Source: an uncultured Pelagibacteraceae bacterium
GTDB lineage: Bacteria; Pseudomonadota; Alphaproteobacteria; Pelagibacterales; Pelagibacteraceae
DNA: 64,000 nt
Assembly: GCA_902628525.1 (NCBI GenBank)
Contig: CACOMZ010000002.1
Span: 29,372 to 93,371, forward strand
Reading direction: 5' to 3'
A program made the translations under genes and the position numbers. The notes beneath the pieces are model-generated. The model did not search any database. It saw nothing but the letters and a program-made list of their open reading frames with translations, and was not told the origin of the DNA. Below are positions 43,352 to 52,074 of this stretch, one piece after another; position 1 is the first letter of the stretch, and each line of letters opens with the position of its first letter.

Positions 43352-43398
43352 AAATAAAAAAGGACGTTTATCTAATTTGTAGATAAAACGCCCTTTAA
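43352..43398 (-). terminator. Intrinsic terminator after cspA
   Basis: On the minus strand AAGGGCGTTTTATCT-ACAAATT-AGATAAACGTCCTT forms a stem of about 14 bp with one bulge and one G-U, followed by TTTTTTATTT. It lies 17 nt after the cspA stop, so it ends the hisD-infA-tRNA-Phe-cspA direction before the his/tRNA-His unit. It is the clearest rho-independent terminator in the window. Confidence 0.85.
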
Positions 43399-43411
43399 AA
43401 TTATTTATAAA

Positions 43412-43624
43412 TTAGTCTATTTTTTTTAAATTAACCGCAGAAGGACCTTTGGGACCATCCTCTAATGTGAATTCAAGTTTATCACCCTCATTTAGAAATC
43501 TCATACCTGCAGCCTTAACTGCCGAAGCATGTACAAAGGCGTCTTTTTCTTTGTCATCTCTTTCAATGAAGCCATATCCCTTTTTACCATTATACCATTT
43601 AATTTTTCCTTGTAGTGTACTCAT
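43412..43624 (-). CDS. Cold shock protein (CspA family)
   Basis: Single-stranded RNA/DNA-binding protein of 70 residues, an OB fold. RNP1 is KGYGFIERD and RNP2 is DAFVHASAV, both with aromatic residues. It ends with GPKGPSAVNLKKI, typical of Csp. An AAAGGAC stretch before the ATG may be the ribosome binding site. A strong terminator follows, which isolates it from the his unit downstream. The exact Csp paralogue cannot be named. Confidence 0.95.
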   Translation of the reverse strand: MSTLQGKIKWYNGKKGYGFIERDDKEKDAFVHASAVKAAGMRFLNEGDKLEFTLEDGPKGPSAVNLKKID

Positions 43625-43703
43625 CTTATTTCTTAGTCCTTTTGTTATTTTTTATATCTTTAAGGTAATTTTTTTTAAGATTATTTCAAGGTGAAACTTG
43701 TTG

Positions 43704-43778
43704 TGGTGGCTGAGGAAGGATTCGCACCTCCGACACAAGCCTTTTCAGGGCTCTGCTCTACTCCTGAGCTACTCAGCC
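43704..43778 (-). tRNA. tRNA-Phe (GAA)
   Basis: On the minus strand a cloverleaf starts GGCTGAGTAGCTCAGG and ends CTCAGCCACCA, with encoded CCA. The anticodon loop CTGAAAA gives GAA (Phe). The acceptor stem is fully paired. The T-loop reads TGCGAAT, so position 55, normally T (pseudouridine), is G. The gene is 4 nt after the infA stop on the same strand and is probably processed from that transcript. Confidence 0.92.
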
Positions 43779-43782
43779 TTAT

Positions 43783-43998
43783 TTATCCCCTAAAGATGAT
43801 TCTTCCCTTAGTAAGATCGTAAGGTGTCATTTGAACAGTTACATTATCACCTTGGAGAACTCTAATTCTGTTTTTTCTTAACTTACCAGCTGTATGGGCA
43901 GTTACAGTATGTCCATTTTCTAATTTTACTCTAAACATAGCGTTTGGAAGTAAGTCTATAACCATACCTTTAAATTCCAGTAAGTCTTGTTTTGACAA
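43783..43998 (-). CDS. infA: Translation initiation factor IF-1
   Basis: Binds the ribosomal A site during initiation. The 71-residue OB-fold protein is typical: [23 protein letters not shown] followed by [19 protein letters not shown] and [11 protein letters not shown]. It follows hisD by 2 nt and is followed after 4 nt by tRNA-Phe on the same strand. Confidence 0.97.
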   Translation of the reverse strand: MSKQDLLEFKGMVIDLLPNAMFRVKLENGHTVTAHTAGKLRKNRIRVLQGDNVTVQMTPYDLTKGRIIFRG

Positions 43999-44000
43999 AT

Positions 44001-45284
44001 TTATTTTCTCCTTAATCGTTTTACTACGGATTGAGCATGTGCAACTAACCCTTCGTAGTTTGCAAGTGTTATAACTGATGGCCCAAGACTTTCAATACCC
44101 TTTTTTGATAGGTTTATGTATGAAATCCTTTTATAAAATTCATTTACACTTATACCACTTGAGTATTTAGCAGAACCGTTGGTTGGTAATACATGATTTG
44201 ATCCAACATTATAATCAGTCATTGCCATAACAGCATATTTACCCAAACATATTGATCCAGAATTTTTAATTTTTGGAACTATTGATTTATAATTTTTAAT
44301 ATTTAATTCTAAATGTTCTGGTGCAATTTTATTTACAATACTAATTATTTTAGCTTCAGAAGAAATATACATTAGAATTCCGTTATTAATTAAACTTCTT
44401 TTCGCAACAGAGGCTCTTGGAATTTCTTTTAACTGTTTAATTATTTCAACCTTTACTTTTTTTAGCAAATTTTTATCTTTTGAAATCAAAATACATTGTG
44501 TAAGAACATCATGTTCAGCTTGTCCTATTAAATCACTTGCAACCCACTCAGGATTTGAGAATTTATCACAAACGATTGTAACTTCTGAGGGTCCTGCAGT
44601 CATACCCTCAATTCCGACATCCCCAAAAACTTCTTTTTTTGCTGCTGCGACATATGAATTTCCAGGACCAACTATTTTATGTACTTTTTTAATTTTTTTA
44701 GTTCCATAAGATACTGCTGCAATTGCTGAAGGACCTCCTATGGAATAAATTTCTTTTATTTTACATTTCTTAGCAGCATATAATACAGCAGGATTTTGTT
44801 TACCTTTATAGCCTGGATTAACCATTACTATTCTCTTAACTCCTGCAACAATTGCTGGAATAGCGTTCATCAATACAGTTGATGGGTACGATGCAGTTGA
44901 ACCGGGAACATAAATTGCAGCAGACTCTAAAGGCAAATATCTATATTCAAGCTTATTTTTTAATTTATCTGTGTAAGAAATATTTTTAAATTTTTGAAAT
45001 GAGTGAAATTTATAAATTCTTTTATAAGCTGTATCGATTGCTTTTTTTACTTTTTTATCAAGCGAATTTATAGATTTTTTTATTTGTTGCGGGCTTGGAA
45101 TAATTATTTTGTTTTGATTGAATCTTTTCTCATATTTTAATAATGCTTTATCTCCATTTTTTTTAACATCTTTAATTATATTTGTTACAGATACAGAATT
45201 TGATTGAAGTTTTTTCTTTCTCTGTAAGAGCAAATTATCTAATAATTTATCAAAATTTTTACTTTTACTATTTAATATTTTCAT
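44001..45284 (-). CDS. hisD: Histidinol dehydrogenase
   Basis: Zinc enzyme that performs the last two oxidations to histidine. The 427-residue protein has [60 protein letters not shown], and the zinc-ligand region LIGQAEHD. The catalytic Glu-His (APEHLELN) is present. It is the third histidine gene in the window, separated from hisGZS by infA and cspA. It follows DUF2948 by 2 nt. Confidence 0.96.
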   Translation of the reverse strand: MKILNSKSKNFDKLLDNLLLQRKKKLQSNSVSVTNIIKDVKKNGDKALLKYEKRFNQNKIIIPSPQQIKKSINSLDKKVKKAIDTAYKRIYKFHSFQKFKNISYTDKLKNKLEYRYLPLESAAIYVPGSTASYPSTVLMNAIPAIVAGVKRIVMVNPGYKGKQNPAVLYAAKKCKIKEIYSIGGPSAIAAVSYGTKKIKKVHKIVGPGNSYVAAAKKEVFGDVGIEGMTAGPSEVTIVCDKFSNPEWVASDLIGQAEHDVLTQCILISKDKNLLKKVKVEIIKQLKEIPRASVAKRSLINNGILMYISSEAKIISIVNKIAPEHLELNIKNYKSIVPKIKNSGSICLGKYAVMAMTDYNVGSNHVLPTNGSAKYSSGISVNEFYKRISYINLSKKGIESLGPSVITLANYEGLVAHAQSVVKRLRRK

Positions 45285-45286
45285 AA

Positions 45287-45679
45287 TTATTCAATTTCAT
45301 TTTGATCCTCTAATCTTGCTTCAATAGTTTCTGTAGTTAAAGCAATATGAGCATTATTATTAAAAATTAGATTTATTTCATAAAGATTATTATTTTTCAA
45401 ATAATCTATACCAATTAATTCTAAAACTGTTTCTTGATTTGATTGGTCTATGTTTTTTGATCTTACTTTATCTACAAAATCAAACCTACAAATACTATTA
45501 ATCTTTTTGTCTTTCAGATCACTTTCAATTTTAGACCTTTCAATCGATAATATAAAAACTTTATTGGATACAAGATACTTTATATCTGCAATTTTAACTT
45601 TGGCACCTGAACTGCATACCGATATCATTTGCAATCCCTCTTGATCAGTTGCTATTATTTTAGCTAGATATTTATTCAC
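45287..45679 (-). CDS. DUF2948 family protein
   Basis: Uncharacterised 130-residue protein between murA and hisD, the standard alphaproteobacterial location of DUF2948. It starts AKIIATDQEGLQMISVCSSGAKVKIADIKY and has a middle FDFVDKVRSKNI segment that fits the family. No signal peptide, membrane segment or catalytic motif is visible. It overlaps murA by 1 nt, so translation is coupled. Function is unknown. Confidence 0.75.
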   Translation of the reverse strand: MNKYLAKIIATDQEGLQMISVCSSGAKVKIADIKYLVSNKVFILSIERSKIESDLKDKKINSICRFDFVDKVRSKNIDQSNQETVLELIGIDYLKNNNLYEINLIFNNNAHIALTTETIEARLEDQNEIE

Positions 45680-46938
45680 TATTTAATTCTTTTAATTTTA
45701 ACACCAACTTTTTTAAGTTTATTTTCAATTTTTTCATACCCTCTATCTAAATGGTAAATTCTATTAATACATGATTTGCCATTAGAAACTATTGCAGCTA
45801 AAACTAGGGCAACAGAAGCTCTTAGATCACTAGACATTAATTCAGCAGCAATAAATTTAGTTTTTCCCTTAATTTTAGCAGTATTATTTTTAATATTTAT
45901 TTTAGCTCCAAGTCTTTGTAATTCAGCAACATGCATAAATCTATTTTCAAAAATATTTTCTGTAATAGAACTTTTTCCAACAGCTTTACACATTAATACC
46001 ATTAATTGTGCCTGAAGATCTGTAGGGATACCTGGAAACTCTTTAGTTTTAATATTTCTAATTGATTTTATTTTTTTGGGTCCTCTAATTAAAATTTCAT
46101 TTTTATATATTTTAATTTTAGCACCAACCTTTTTTAATAAATTTATTTCACTAGTAATAGTTCTAGGATTTATATTTTTAACCTTTAAATTACCATTTGT
46201 AAGTGCTGCAGCTACACAAAAAGTTCCTGCTTCTATCCTGTCGGCCATCACAGAATATTCGATTTTACTTAAAGAAACCACGCCTGTAATTTTACATGTT
46301 CTTCCTGACCATTTAATTTTTGCACCAGCTTTATTTAAAAAATTCGTTAGATCTTTAATCTCGGGTTCAATTGCACAATTTTTTAAAATTGTTTCACCTT
46401 TTGCTAAACACGCAGCAATTATAGAATTTTCTGTTGCTCCAACACTTATTTTTGGAAAATTTATAATTGCACCTTTAAGGTTTCCTCTAGATTTTGCTAG
46501 TATATATCCATCCTTTAGTTCATATATCATCCCAAGTTTTTTCAATGCTGCTAAATGATAATTAACTGGCCTTGCACCAATTAGGCATCCTCCTGGCAAA
46601 GAGATTTTTGATTTATGATATTTTGAAATCAGTGGACCCAAAACTAAAATTGAGCCACGCATCGTTTTAACTAATGAATAGCTAGCAAAAGTTTTCATAT
46701 TTTTTTTATTTATAATTTTTGCTGATTTTTGGTCTTTTGATAAAATTATTTTAGAGCCAAGAGATTTTAGCAAATTAAACATTGTATTAATATCTCTAAC
46801 TTTCGGTAAATTTCTTAAAATCACAGGTTGATCAAATAAAAGGGTTGCAGCTAGTATTGGTAAAGATGCATTTTTTGAACCTGAAATTGAAACATTGCCC
46901 TTGATTTTACAAGGACCATTAATCAGAAATTTATCCAT
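45679..46938 (-). CDS. murA: UDP-N-acetylglucosamine 1-carboxyvinyltransferase
   Basis: First committed step of peptidoglycan synthesis, adding PEP to UDP-GlcNAc. The 419-residue protein has SGSKNASLPILAATLL, the catalytic Cys loop SLPGGCLIGARPVNYHLAAL (Cys retained, so the normal fosfomycin target residue is present) and EFPGIPTDLQAQLM. It heads the murA-DUF2948-hisD-infA direction, 3 nt after dcd. Confidence 0.97.
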   Translation of the reverse strand: MDKFLINGPCKIKGNVSISGSKNASLPILAATLLFDQPVILRNLPKVRDINTMFNLLKSLGSKIILSKDQKSAKIINKKNMKTFASYSLVKTMRGSILVLGPLISKYHKSKISLPGGCLIGARPVNYHLAALKKLGMIYELKDGYILAKSRGNLKGAIINFPKISVGATENSIIAACLAKGETILKNCAIEPEIKDLTNFLNKAGAKIKWSGRTCKITGVVSLSKIEYSVMADRIEAGTFCVAAALTNGNLKVKNINPRTITSEINLLKKVGAKIKIYKNEILIRGPKKIKSIRNIKTKEFPGIPTDLQAQLMVLMCKAVGKSSITENIFENRFMHVAELQRLGAKINIKNNTAKIKGKTKFIAAELMSSDLRASVALVLAAIVSNGKSCINRIYHLDRGYEKIENKLKKVGVKIKRIK

Positions 46939-46941
46939 AAA

Positions 46942-47502
46942 CTACTTTTTTATCTTAGCAACTTGAATAGTGGTTTGGCCCTGATATTTGCCGTTCTTTG
47001 ATTTATAAGTGGTTTCTGGTTGTGTGTCTGATTTAAAAAACAAAAACTGCGCTATTCCCTCATTTGAATAAATTTTTGCTGGGTTTGGAGTAGTATTACT
47101 TAATTCAATAACAATATTACCCTCAAATTCATTTTCAATTGGAGTTACATTACAAATAATTCCTGTTCGAGCATAGGTACTTTTTCCAACACAAATACAA
47201 AGAACATCTTTGGGTATTCTAAAATACTCCACTGTTTTAGCCAATACAAAGGAATTCGGGGGAATAATACAATATGGACCTTTTCTTTCTATAAAATTAT
47301 CATCTGAAAAATTTTTTGGATCAACTAATGAACTATTCACATTTGTAAATATTCTATATTCATCTGAAATTCTAACATCATATCCCATACTACTTAATCC
47401 ATACGATATTTTACCCTCTGAAACCTGATAATCTAAAAATGGTTCAATCATATTGTGCTCTTTACACATTTTTTTAATCCATGAGTCGGGTTGAATTGAC
47501 AT
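46942..47502 (-). CDS. dcd: dCTP deaminase
   Basis: Deaminates dCTP to dUTP for thymidylate synthesis. The 186-residue protein has the [12 protein letters not shown] start, the [10 protein letters not shown] motif, [10 protein letters not shown] and the catalytic Glu in [17 protein letters not shown]. It starts as TAATG at the stop of a 33-codon gene and is followed 3 nt later by murA. Confidence 0.94.
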   Translation of the reverse strand: MSIQPDSWIKKMCKEHNMIEPFLDYQVSEGKISYGLSSMGYDVRISDEYRIFTNVNSSLVDPKNFSDDNFIERKGPYCIIPPNSFVLAKTVEYFRIPKDVLCICVGKSTYARTGIICNVTPIENEFEGNIVIELSNTTPNPAKIYSNEGIAQFLFFKSDTQPETTYKSKNGKYQGQTTIQVAKIKK

Positions 47503-47603
47503 TATTTATTTTTCTTTTTATTTTTTTTTTGAAAAATTTTTCTCTTTTTTAAATTTTTTTTAAGCGCTAAACTTAAACGCTCATTTTTATCTTTTGAACT
47601 CAT
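47502..47603 (-). CDS. Small basic protein, 33 residues, unknown
   Basis: Too short for the ORF track. It starts ATGAGT at 47603, where ATGA overlaps the stop of the 66-residue gene, and stops TAA at 47502, where TAATG gives the start of dcd. This double overlap is strong support for a real gene. The protein reads [22 protein letters not shown] and then a Lys/Asn-rich tail; about half the residues are basic. I know similar short Lys/Arg-rich proteins in alphaproteobacteria but no function. Confidence 0.65.
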   Translation of the reverse strand: MSSKDKNERLSLALKKNLKKRKIFQKKNKKKNK

Positions 47604-47800
47604 TCTTTATCTGGGTTAGTTAAAAAATCTAAAGAAATTGGTTTGCTTGGGTCTAGTGCTGGTTGGGTATTTTTCTCTTCTTTTGAGCCTTCTTTAGCTA
47701 AACGTTTTGCTTTTTTTTCAGCAAGTTTTCTTTCTCTCTTAGCTTGCTTTTCCATAAGCTTATTGCCTTTAGTTGATTTATAATCGTAATGAATTCCCAT
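47600..47800 (-). CDS. Small charged protein, 66 residues, unknown
   Basis: Not recognised. It starts MGIHYDYKSTKGNKLMEKQ, continues as a Lys/Glu-rich helix (about residues 15-45, possible coiled coil) and ends [16 protein letters not shown]. No signal or membrane segment. The stop overlaps the next small gene (ATGA), and together they run into dcd, forming a 66aa-33aa-dcd-murA unit. The Lys/Arg helix suggests RNA or ribosome contact, which is inference only. Confidence 0.6.
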   Translation of the reverse strand: MGIHYDYKSTKGNKLMEKQAKRERKLAEKKAKRLAKEGSKEEKNTQPALDPSKPISLDFLTNPDKE

Positions 47801-47855
47801 AACATTTTCCTAAAATAGATATAAATCATAATATTCAAAAAATTAAGGCAATAAT

Positions 47856-47885
47856 TTGAAAATAATGCTTTATTATCAATAAAAT
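47856..47885 (+). promoter_or_regulatory. Predicted promoter for tRNA-Thr
   Basis: -35-like TTGAAA (47856-47861) and -10-like TAAAAT (47880-47885) with an 18-nt spacer lie 15 nt before the tRNA-Thr 5' end. Position and spacing fit a sigma70 promoter for a lone tRNA gene. Confidence 0.45.
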
Positions 47886-47900
47886 ATAAATCGTTTATAA

Positions 47901-47974
47901 GCTCCTGTAGTTAAATGGTATAACAAGTCATTGGTAATGACTAGTTCCCTGGTCAGTACAGGGTGGGAGCACCA
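47901..47974 (+). tRNA. tRNA-Thr (GGT) with unusual T-loop
   Basis: Cloverleaf from GCTCCTGTAGTTAAATGG to TGGGAGCACCA with encoded CCA. The anticodon stem AGTCA/TGACT holds loop TTGGTAA, anticodon GGT (Thr). Acceptor pairs are complete (two G-U). The T stem CCCTG/CAGGG closes a loop GTCAGTA instead of TTCRANN: positions 54 and 58 are both G, so the conserved T54-A58 reverse-Hoogsteen pair cannot form. It ends directly against the convergent TVP38-type gene. Anticodon and acceptor are convincing; functionality is likely but not certain. Confidence 0.82.
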
Positions 47975-48709
47975 TTAATCCTTGAAAAAGATTTTTCTTA
48001 AAATAATAGTTGTAAATATTAACGCTAAAAAAGCAAGTAGAGGAATATATATATCTCTTGAAAATATTATCTCTGCAATACCTGGAACTTTTACATTTGA
48101 TTCTATAATTTTCTCTAATCCACTACCTATCGATGAAATCAAAAAAACTCCTGGTGTAATTCCTAAAAGGGTTGAGAAAAAATAATTTTTTAGTTTTACA
48201 TCAAAAAGCGTTGGCAAGAGACATTGAATTTGCCACGGAATACCTCCGACTAAACGAAAAATAAATAAGTAAATAAATTCTGATTTTTTAAATTTAATCT
48301 CAAGGTTTTTATATTTGTTTAAAAATTTTTTTCTTATAAGTGTTTTTAAAAAATAATTTCCAAATATATAAAGAAATGTTGCACCCACGGTCAATCCAAA
48401 AACTACAATAATAGTTCCTGTCCATTTTCCAAAAATAAAACCTGCTGTTAAAACTACTGGAGATCCAAAACCTAAGAAAGGGAAAACCCATAATATAGTT
48501 AATATCAAGAAAGAAATAGAGACCAAAAATAAATTAGAATTTTTTAGTTCTATAAAGTAAGTTCTATTAATTCTAATAAAATCATAAGAGGTAATTTCTT
48601 GAAGGCTAAATTTTGAAAAAAAGAAATACAAAAATAAACAAACAATTAATAAATAAGATAAGCCAATAAATAATTTAATTTTTTTTGTATTTTCCATGAT
48701 TCTTCTCAT
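47975..48709 (-). CDS. TVP38/TMEM64 (DedA-like, VTT domain) membrane protein
   Basis: Integral membrane protein of about 244 residues with five or six hydrophobic segments. The VTT/SNARE-assoc core reads GFGSPVVLTAGFIFGKWTG and FRLVGGIPWQIQCLLPTLFDVKLKNYF, the pattern of TVP38/YdjX/DedA proteins, thought to be lipid scramblases or transporters. A second ATG at 48697 with an AGAAGA just upstream is an alternative start. The stop abuts tRNA-Thr. It is divergent from rpmH. Confidence 0.85.
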   Translation of the reverse strand: MRRIMENTKKIKLFIGLSYLLIVCLFLYFFFSKFSLQEITSYDFIRINRTYFIELKNSNLFLVSISFLILTILWVFPFLGFGSPVVLTAGFIFGKWTGTIIVVFGLTVGATFLYIFGNYFLKTLIRKKFLNKYKNLEIKFKKSEFIYLFIFRLVGGIPWQIQCLLPTLFDVKLKNYFFSTLLGITPGVFLISSIGSGLEKIIESNVKVPGIAEIIFSRDIYIPLLAFLALIFTTIILRKIFFKD

Positions 48710-48794
48710 TTTAATGCTTAATCTTCTATTTGCTATTTTAATTATTACTAATATAAAGGGGCAAAATTATTAAAAAACTTTATCAAATCTAATT

Positions 48795-48935
48795 ATGAAA
48801 AGAACTTATCAACCCTCAAATAAAAAAAGAGCTCGAAAACACGGCTTTCGTTCAAAGATGAAAACTAAAGGTGGAAAGAAATTACTAGCTAGAAGAAGAG
48901 CTAGAGGACGTAAATCATTAACAGTCTCGGTATAG
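48795..48935 (+). CDS. rpmH: 50S ribosomal protein L34
   Basis: Missing from the ORF track because it is only 46 residues. It reads [20 protein letters not shown] through the conserved [21 protein letters not shown] end, which is complete L34. It is followed 4 nt later by rnpA, the universal rpmH-rnpA pair. An 85-nt gap separates it from the divergent TVP38-type gene. Confidence 0.97.
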   Translation: MKRTYQPSNKKRARKHGFRSKMKTKGGKKLLARRRARGRKSLTVSV

Positions 48936-48939
48936 TTCC

Positions 48940-49281
48940 ATGAAAAGCAAAATATTTGCTCTTTCAAAAAATGAGGAATTTAAAAATCTTCTAAAACAAA
49001 AAAAAGTTTCAAATAAATATGTAACTATTTTTTTTGGAAGATTACTAGATAAAAGCAATTCAAGATTAAATATTAGCTTTGTTGTAAAGAAAAAAATTGG
49101 AAATGCGGTTGTAAGAAATAAAATTAAAAGAAGATTAAGAAATATTATGAATGAAGCTGTTAAAAAAATAACAATAAACTTTAATTATTCATTCCTTGTT
49201 ATAGCCAAGTCTTCTATGCTAAATAATGAATACAAAATTATAAAAGAAAAACTATTTCAAGATTTTAAAAATTTAAGATAA
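48940..49281 (+). CDS. rnpA: Ribonuclease P protein component
   Basis: Protein subunit of RNase P for tRNA 5' maturation. The 113-residue protein is basic and contains the RNR signature [20 protein letters not shown]. Its order rpmH-rnpA-yidD-yidC is canonical. The ATG lies 4 nt after rpmH and the stop overlaps yidD by 1 nt. Confidence 0.95.
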   Translation: MKSKIFALSKNEEFKNLLKQKKVSNKYVTIFFGRLLDKSNSRLNISFVVKKKIGNAVVRNKIKRRLRNIMNEAVKKITINFNYSFLVIAKSSMLNNEYKIIKEKLFQDFKNLR

Positions 49282-49532
49282 TGGATATTTTTACCTCAAT
49301 ATTAATAAAATTAATCAAAGGTTATAAATACATAATTAGCCCTTTATTTGGTCATTCCTGTAGGTACCTACCTACATGTTCTGAATATAGTATTGATGCG
49401 CTTAAAGAGTATGGTTTTTTTAGGGGTTTGATTATGAGTATTAAAAGAATTTTATCATGCCATCCAATAAAATTTTTAGGTGGGGGTGAGGGGTTCGATC
49501 CTGTTAAAAAAGATATGAAAGTTAAAAAATAA
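49281..49532 (+). CDS. yidD: Membrane protein insertion efficiency factor YidD
   Basis: Small protein helping YidC-dependent insertion. The 83-residue protein has [31 protein letters not shown] and a Cys near SCHP, the family hallmark pattern with three conserved cysteines. An amphipathic N-terminal helix is visible. Both ends overlap neighbours by 1 nt. Confidence 0.95.
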   Translation: MDIFTSILIKLIKGYKYIISPLFGHSCRYLPTCSEYSIDALKEYGFFRGLIMSIKRILSCHPIKFLGGGEGFDPVKKDMKVKK

Positions 49533-51208
49533 TGGAAACAAGAAATATAATAGCTGCTATATCATTATCAGCAGCTGTAATAATTTTATATAGTCTTTTT
49601 TTCGCACCACCACCAATCACCAAAGAAATTATGGCTGAAAAAAAAACATCTGAACAAAATTCAGATGCACCTAGTCTAGATCAAAAAGAAAATTTTAATG
49701 AAATTTCTAGGGAAGAAGCATTAAGTAAAAGTGAAAGAATTCAATTTGAAAATGAAAGTATTATTGGCTCGATATCTTTAAAAGGTGCCGCGATAGATGA
49801 TTTAACATTTAAAGATTACAATATAAGTTTAGAAAGTAACGAAAAAATAAAATTACTATCTCCAAGAGATTCTAAAGAGGGGTATTTTATAGAAAGTGGC
49901 TTTATTACTTCAGATAAAAATATAGAAATTCCTAACTCTAACTCAATTTGGACTGTCTCTGGAAATAACAAATTAACTGATAATTCACCTATAAAATTAC
50001 GATGGTCCAATGATCAGGGTATCATTTTTGAAAAAGAAATTAAATTAGATGATAAATACTTATTCACTATTAATCAAAAAGTAATAAATACTACGAGTAA
50101 TAGGTATGATTTTTATTCCTATGGACAGATCATAAGAAATAAAACACCAGAAATTTCGAATTTCTATATTCTTCATGAAGGGCTAGTGGCAACACTTGAT
50201 GATGAACTTATAGAGGAAGATTATGATGATATACAAGAAAAGAAATTTACTAGAACTGCTAAAAAGGGCTGGCTTGGAATTGGGGATAAATATTGGATCA
50301 CCTCATTAATTCCACCTAAAGATCAAGAATTTAAAACTACATTTGATTACAAAAATAAATTCAGAGCTAATTTTGTAGCGACTGAGCCATTACAATTAAA
50401 TCAAAATTCTATTATAGAAGAAACGATCCAGATTATTGTTGCTGCAAAAAGAGTAGATGTAATAGATGGTTATGCAGAAACTTTAAAAATTGACAAATTT
50501 GATTTAACTATCGATTGGGGGTTTTTGTACTTCATCACTAAACCCTTATTTTTTGGAATAGATTATTTCTTTAAATTACTTGGAAACTATGGATTGGCAA
50601 TTATAGCTATAACTATTTGTATTAGGCTGGCCTTTTTTCCATTAGCAAATTTTTCTTTTAGGAGTATGGCTAAAATGAAAGCTTTACAGCCTGAAATGAC
50701 TAGACTTAAGGAAGTTCATAAAGATGATAAAATGAAATTACAGCAAGCAATGATGGCTCTTTATAAAAAAGAGAAAGTCAATCCTATGTCAGGCTGTTTA
50801 CCTATACTTGTACAAATTCCAGTTTTCTTTGCTTTATACAAAGTATTATTTGTAACAATTGAGATGAGACAAATGCCTTTTTATGGTTGGATAAAAGACC
50901 TCAGCGAACGTGACCCAACCAGTTTATTTAACCTCTTTGGTTTGTTGCCTTATGACGTGCCTTCTTTCTTAGTTATTGGAGCATGGCCAATCGCTATGGG
51001 AGTAAGTATGTGGATCCAACAAAAATTAAATCCTGCCCCAACTGACCCAATGCAAGCAAAAATATTTATGTTCTTCCCACTTTTCTTAACTGTTATATTG
51101 GCACCTTTTCCTGCGGGTTTAGTTATATATTGGACTGTAAATAATATTTTAACTATGGCACAACAAGTGTTCATTATGAAAAGAACGACGATTAAAACAA
51201 CAACTTAA
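49532..51208 (+). CDS. yidC: Membrane protein insertase YidC
   Basis: Inserts and folds inner-membrane proteins. The 558-residue Gram-negative form has an N-terminal membrane segment (about 7-25), a large periplasmic beta-domain (to about 335) and the conserved core. The core includes RLAFFPLANFSFRSMAKMKALQPEM with the groove arginine, MSGCLPILVQIPVFFALY and PAGLVIYWTVNNILTMAQQ. A TAATG overlap joins it to argB. In other alphaproteobacteria I recall engB between yidC and argB; it is absent here. Confidence 0.96.
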   Translation: METRNIIAAISLSAAVIILYSLFFAPPPITKEIMAEKKTSEQNSDAPSLDQKENFNEISREEALSKSERIQFENESIIGSISLKGAAIDDLTFKDYNISLESNEKIKLLSPRDSKEGYFIESGFITSDKNIEIPNSNSIWTVSGNNKLTDNSPIKLRWSNDQGIIFEKEIKLDDKYLFTINQKVINTTSNRYDFYSYGQIIRNKTPEISNFYILHEGLVATLDDELIEEDYDDIQEKKFTRTAKKGWLGIGDKYWITSLIPPKDQEFKTTFDYKNKFRANFVATEPLQLNQNSIIEETIQIIVAAKRVDVIDGYAETLKIDKFDLTIDWGFLYFITKPLFFGIDYFFKLLGNYGLAIIAITICIRLAFFPLANFSFRSMAKMKALQPEMTRLKEVHKDDKMKLQQAMMALYKKEKVNPMSGCLPILVQIPVFFALYKVLFVTIEMRQMPFYGWIKDLSERDPTSLFNLFGLLPYDVPSFLVIGAWPIAMGVSMWIQQKLNPAPTDPMQAKIFMFFPLFLTVILAPFPAGLVIYWTVNNILTMAQQVFIMKRTTIKTTT

Positions 51209-52074
51209 TGTTGCGTATTAAAGAAGAAGACTTAAAAAAAATTCTACCAGGTAATGGTCCTTCAATAAGTGAAGTTAAAAAATATTTAGAAAAATATAAT
51301 AATGAATACATTATAGTTAAATGTGGTGGAAGTGTTTTAAATGATAATAATTTATTTAATGTATTTTGTAAAAATATAATAACACTTAGCAAAATTGGTA
51401 TAATACCAATAATTGTTCATGGTGGTGGTAAAAGAATAAGCAAAAAGTTAAATGAGTTGGGGATAGAAAGTAGTTTTATAAAAGGATTAAGAGTTACAGG
51501 AGAAAAAATAATTAAAGTAGTTGAGGATGTCTTAATTGAGTTTAATAAGGAAATTGTAGCATCCTTGGAGAGACAAGATTGTAAAAGTCAGAGCATTCAC
51601 ACTAAAGAAAATAATATTATTTTTGTGAGGAAAGACAATGAAGAATTAGGTTTTGTTGGTTCTCCTACAGAGATCAATAAATCTATAATTGAAAAAATAG
51701 TTAATAAAAAAAAAGTGCCTGTAATAGCTCCATTGGGGTTGGATTTAAATAACCAAATTTATAATATTAATGCGGATACAGCCGCTGGTTCAATAGCGAA
51801 AAAATTAAAAGCACGAAGATTGATTATCATGAGTGATGTAGAGGGTGTTTTGGATACTAATAATAAACTAATTACAGAACTAAATTCAAAATCTATTAAA
51901 AAATTAATAGAAAGTGAGACGATCACTGGTGGAATGATACCAAAAATTAATAACTGTTTAGATGTTGCCAGTAATGGTGTTAAAGGGGTGGTTATTATTG
52001 ATGGAAGAAAAAATCACTCACTTCTTTTTGAATTATTATCTGATAAAGGCTCAGGAACCTTAATAAGACAATGA
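51208..52074 (+). CDS. argB: Acetylglutamate kinase
   Basis: Phosphorylates N-acetylglutamate in arginine synthesis. The 288-residue protein has IVKCGGSVLND, IVHGGGKRISKKL, the NAG-binding RVTGEKI, INADTAAGSIA, MSDVEGVLD and TGGMIPKINNCLDVA. An N-terminal helix of about 35 residues could be the arginine-sensing helix seen in hexameric NAGKs (inference). It overlaps the HAD gene by 4 nt. Confidence 0.95.
   Translation: MLRIKEEDLKKILPGNGPSISEVKKYLEKYNNEYIIVKCGGSVLNDNNLFNVFCKNIITLSKIGIIPIIVHGGGKRISKKLNELGIESSFIKGLRVTGEKIIKVVEDVLIEFNKEIVASLERQDCKSQSIHTKENNIIFVRKDNEELGFVGSPTEINKSIIEKIVNKKKVPVIAPLGLDLNNQIYNINADTAAGSIAKKLKARRLIIMSDVEGVLDTNNKLITELNSKSIKKLIESETITGGMIPKINNCLDVASNGVKGVVIIDGRKNHSLLFELLSDKGSGTLIRQ

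Noticed and set aside
47901-47974. tRNA-Thr as a phage or island attachment site
   Set aside because: No integrase or direct repeat of the tRNA end is nearby; both flanks are core genes.
48710-48794. Possible replication origin next to rpmH-rnpA
   Set aside because: No DnaA boxes of the TTATCCACA type or repeat cluster in the gap, and neither dnaA nor dnaN is next to it.
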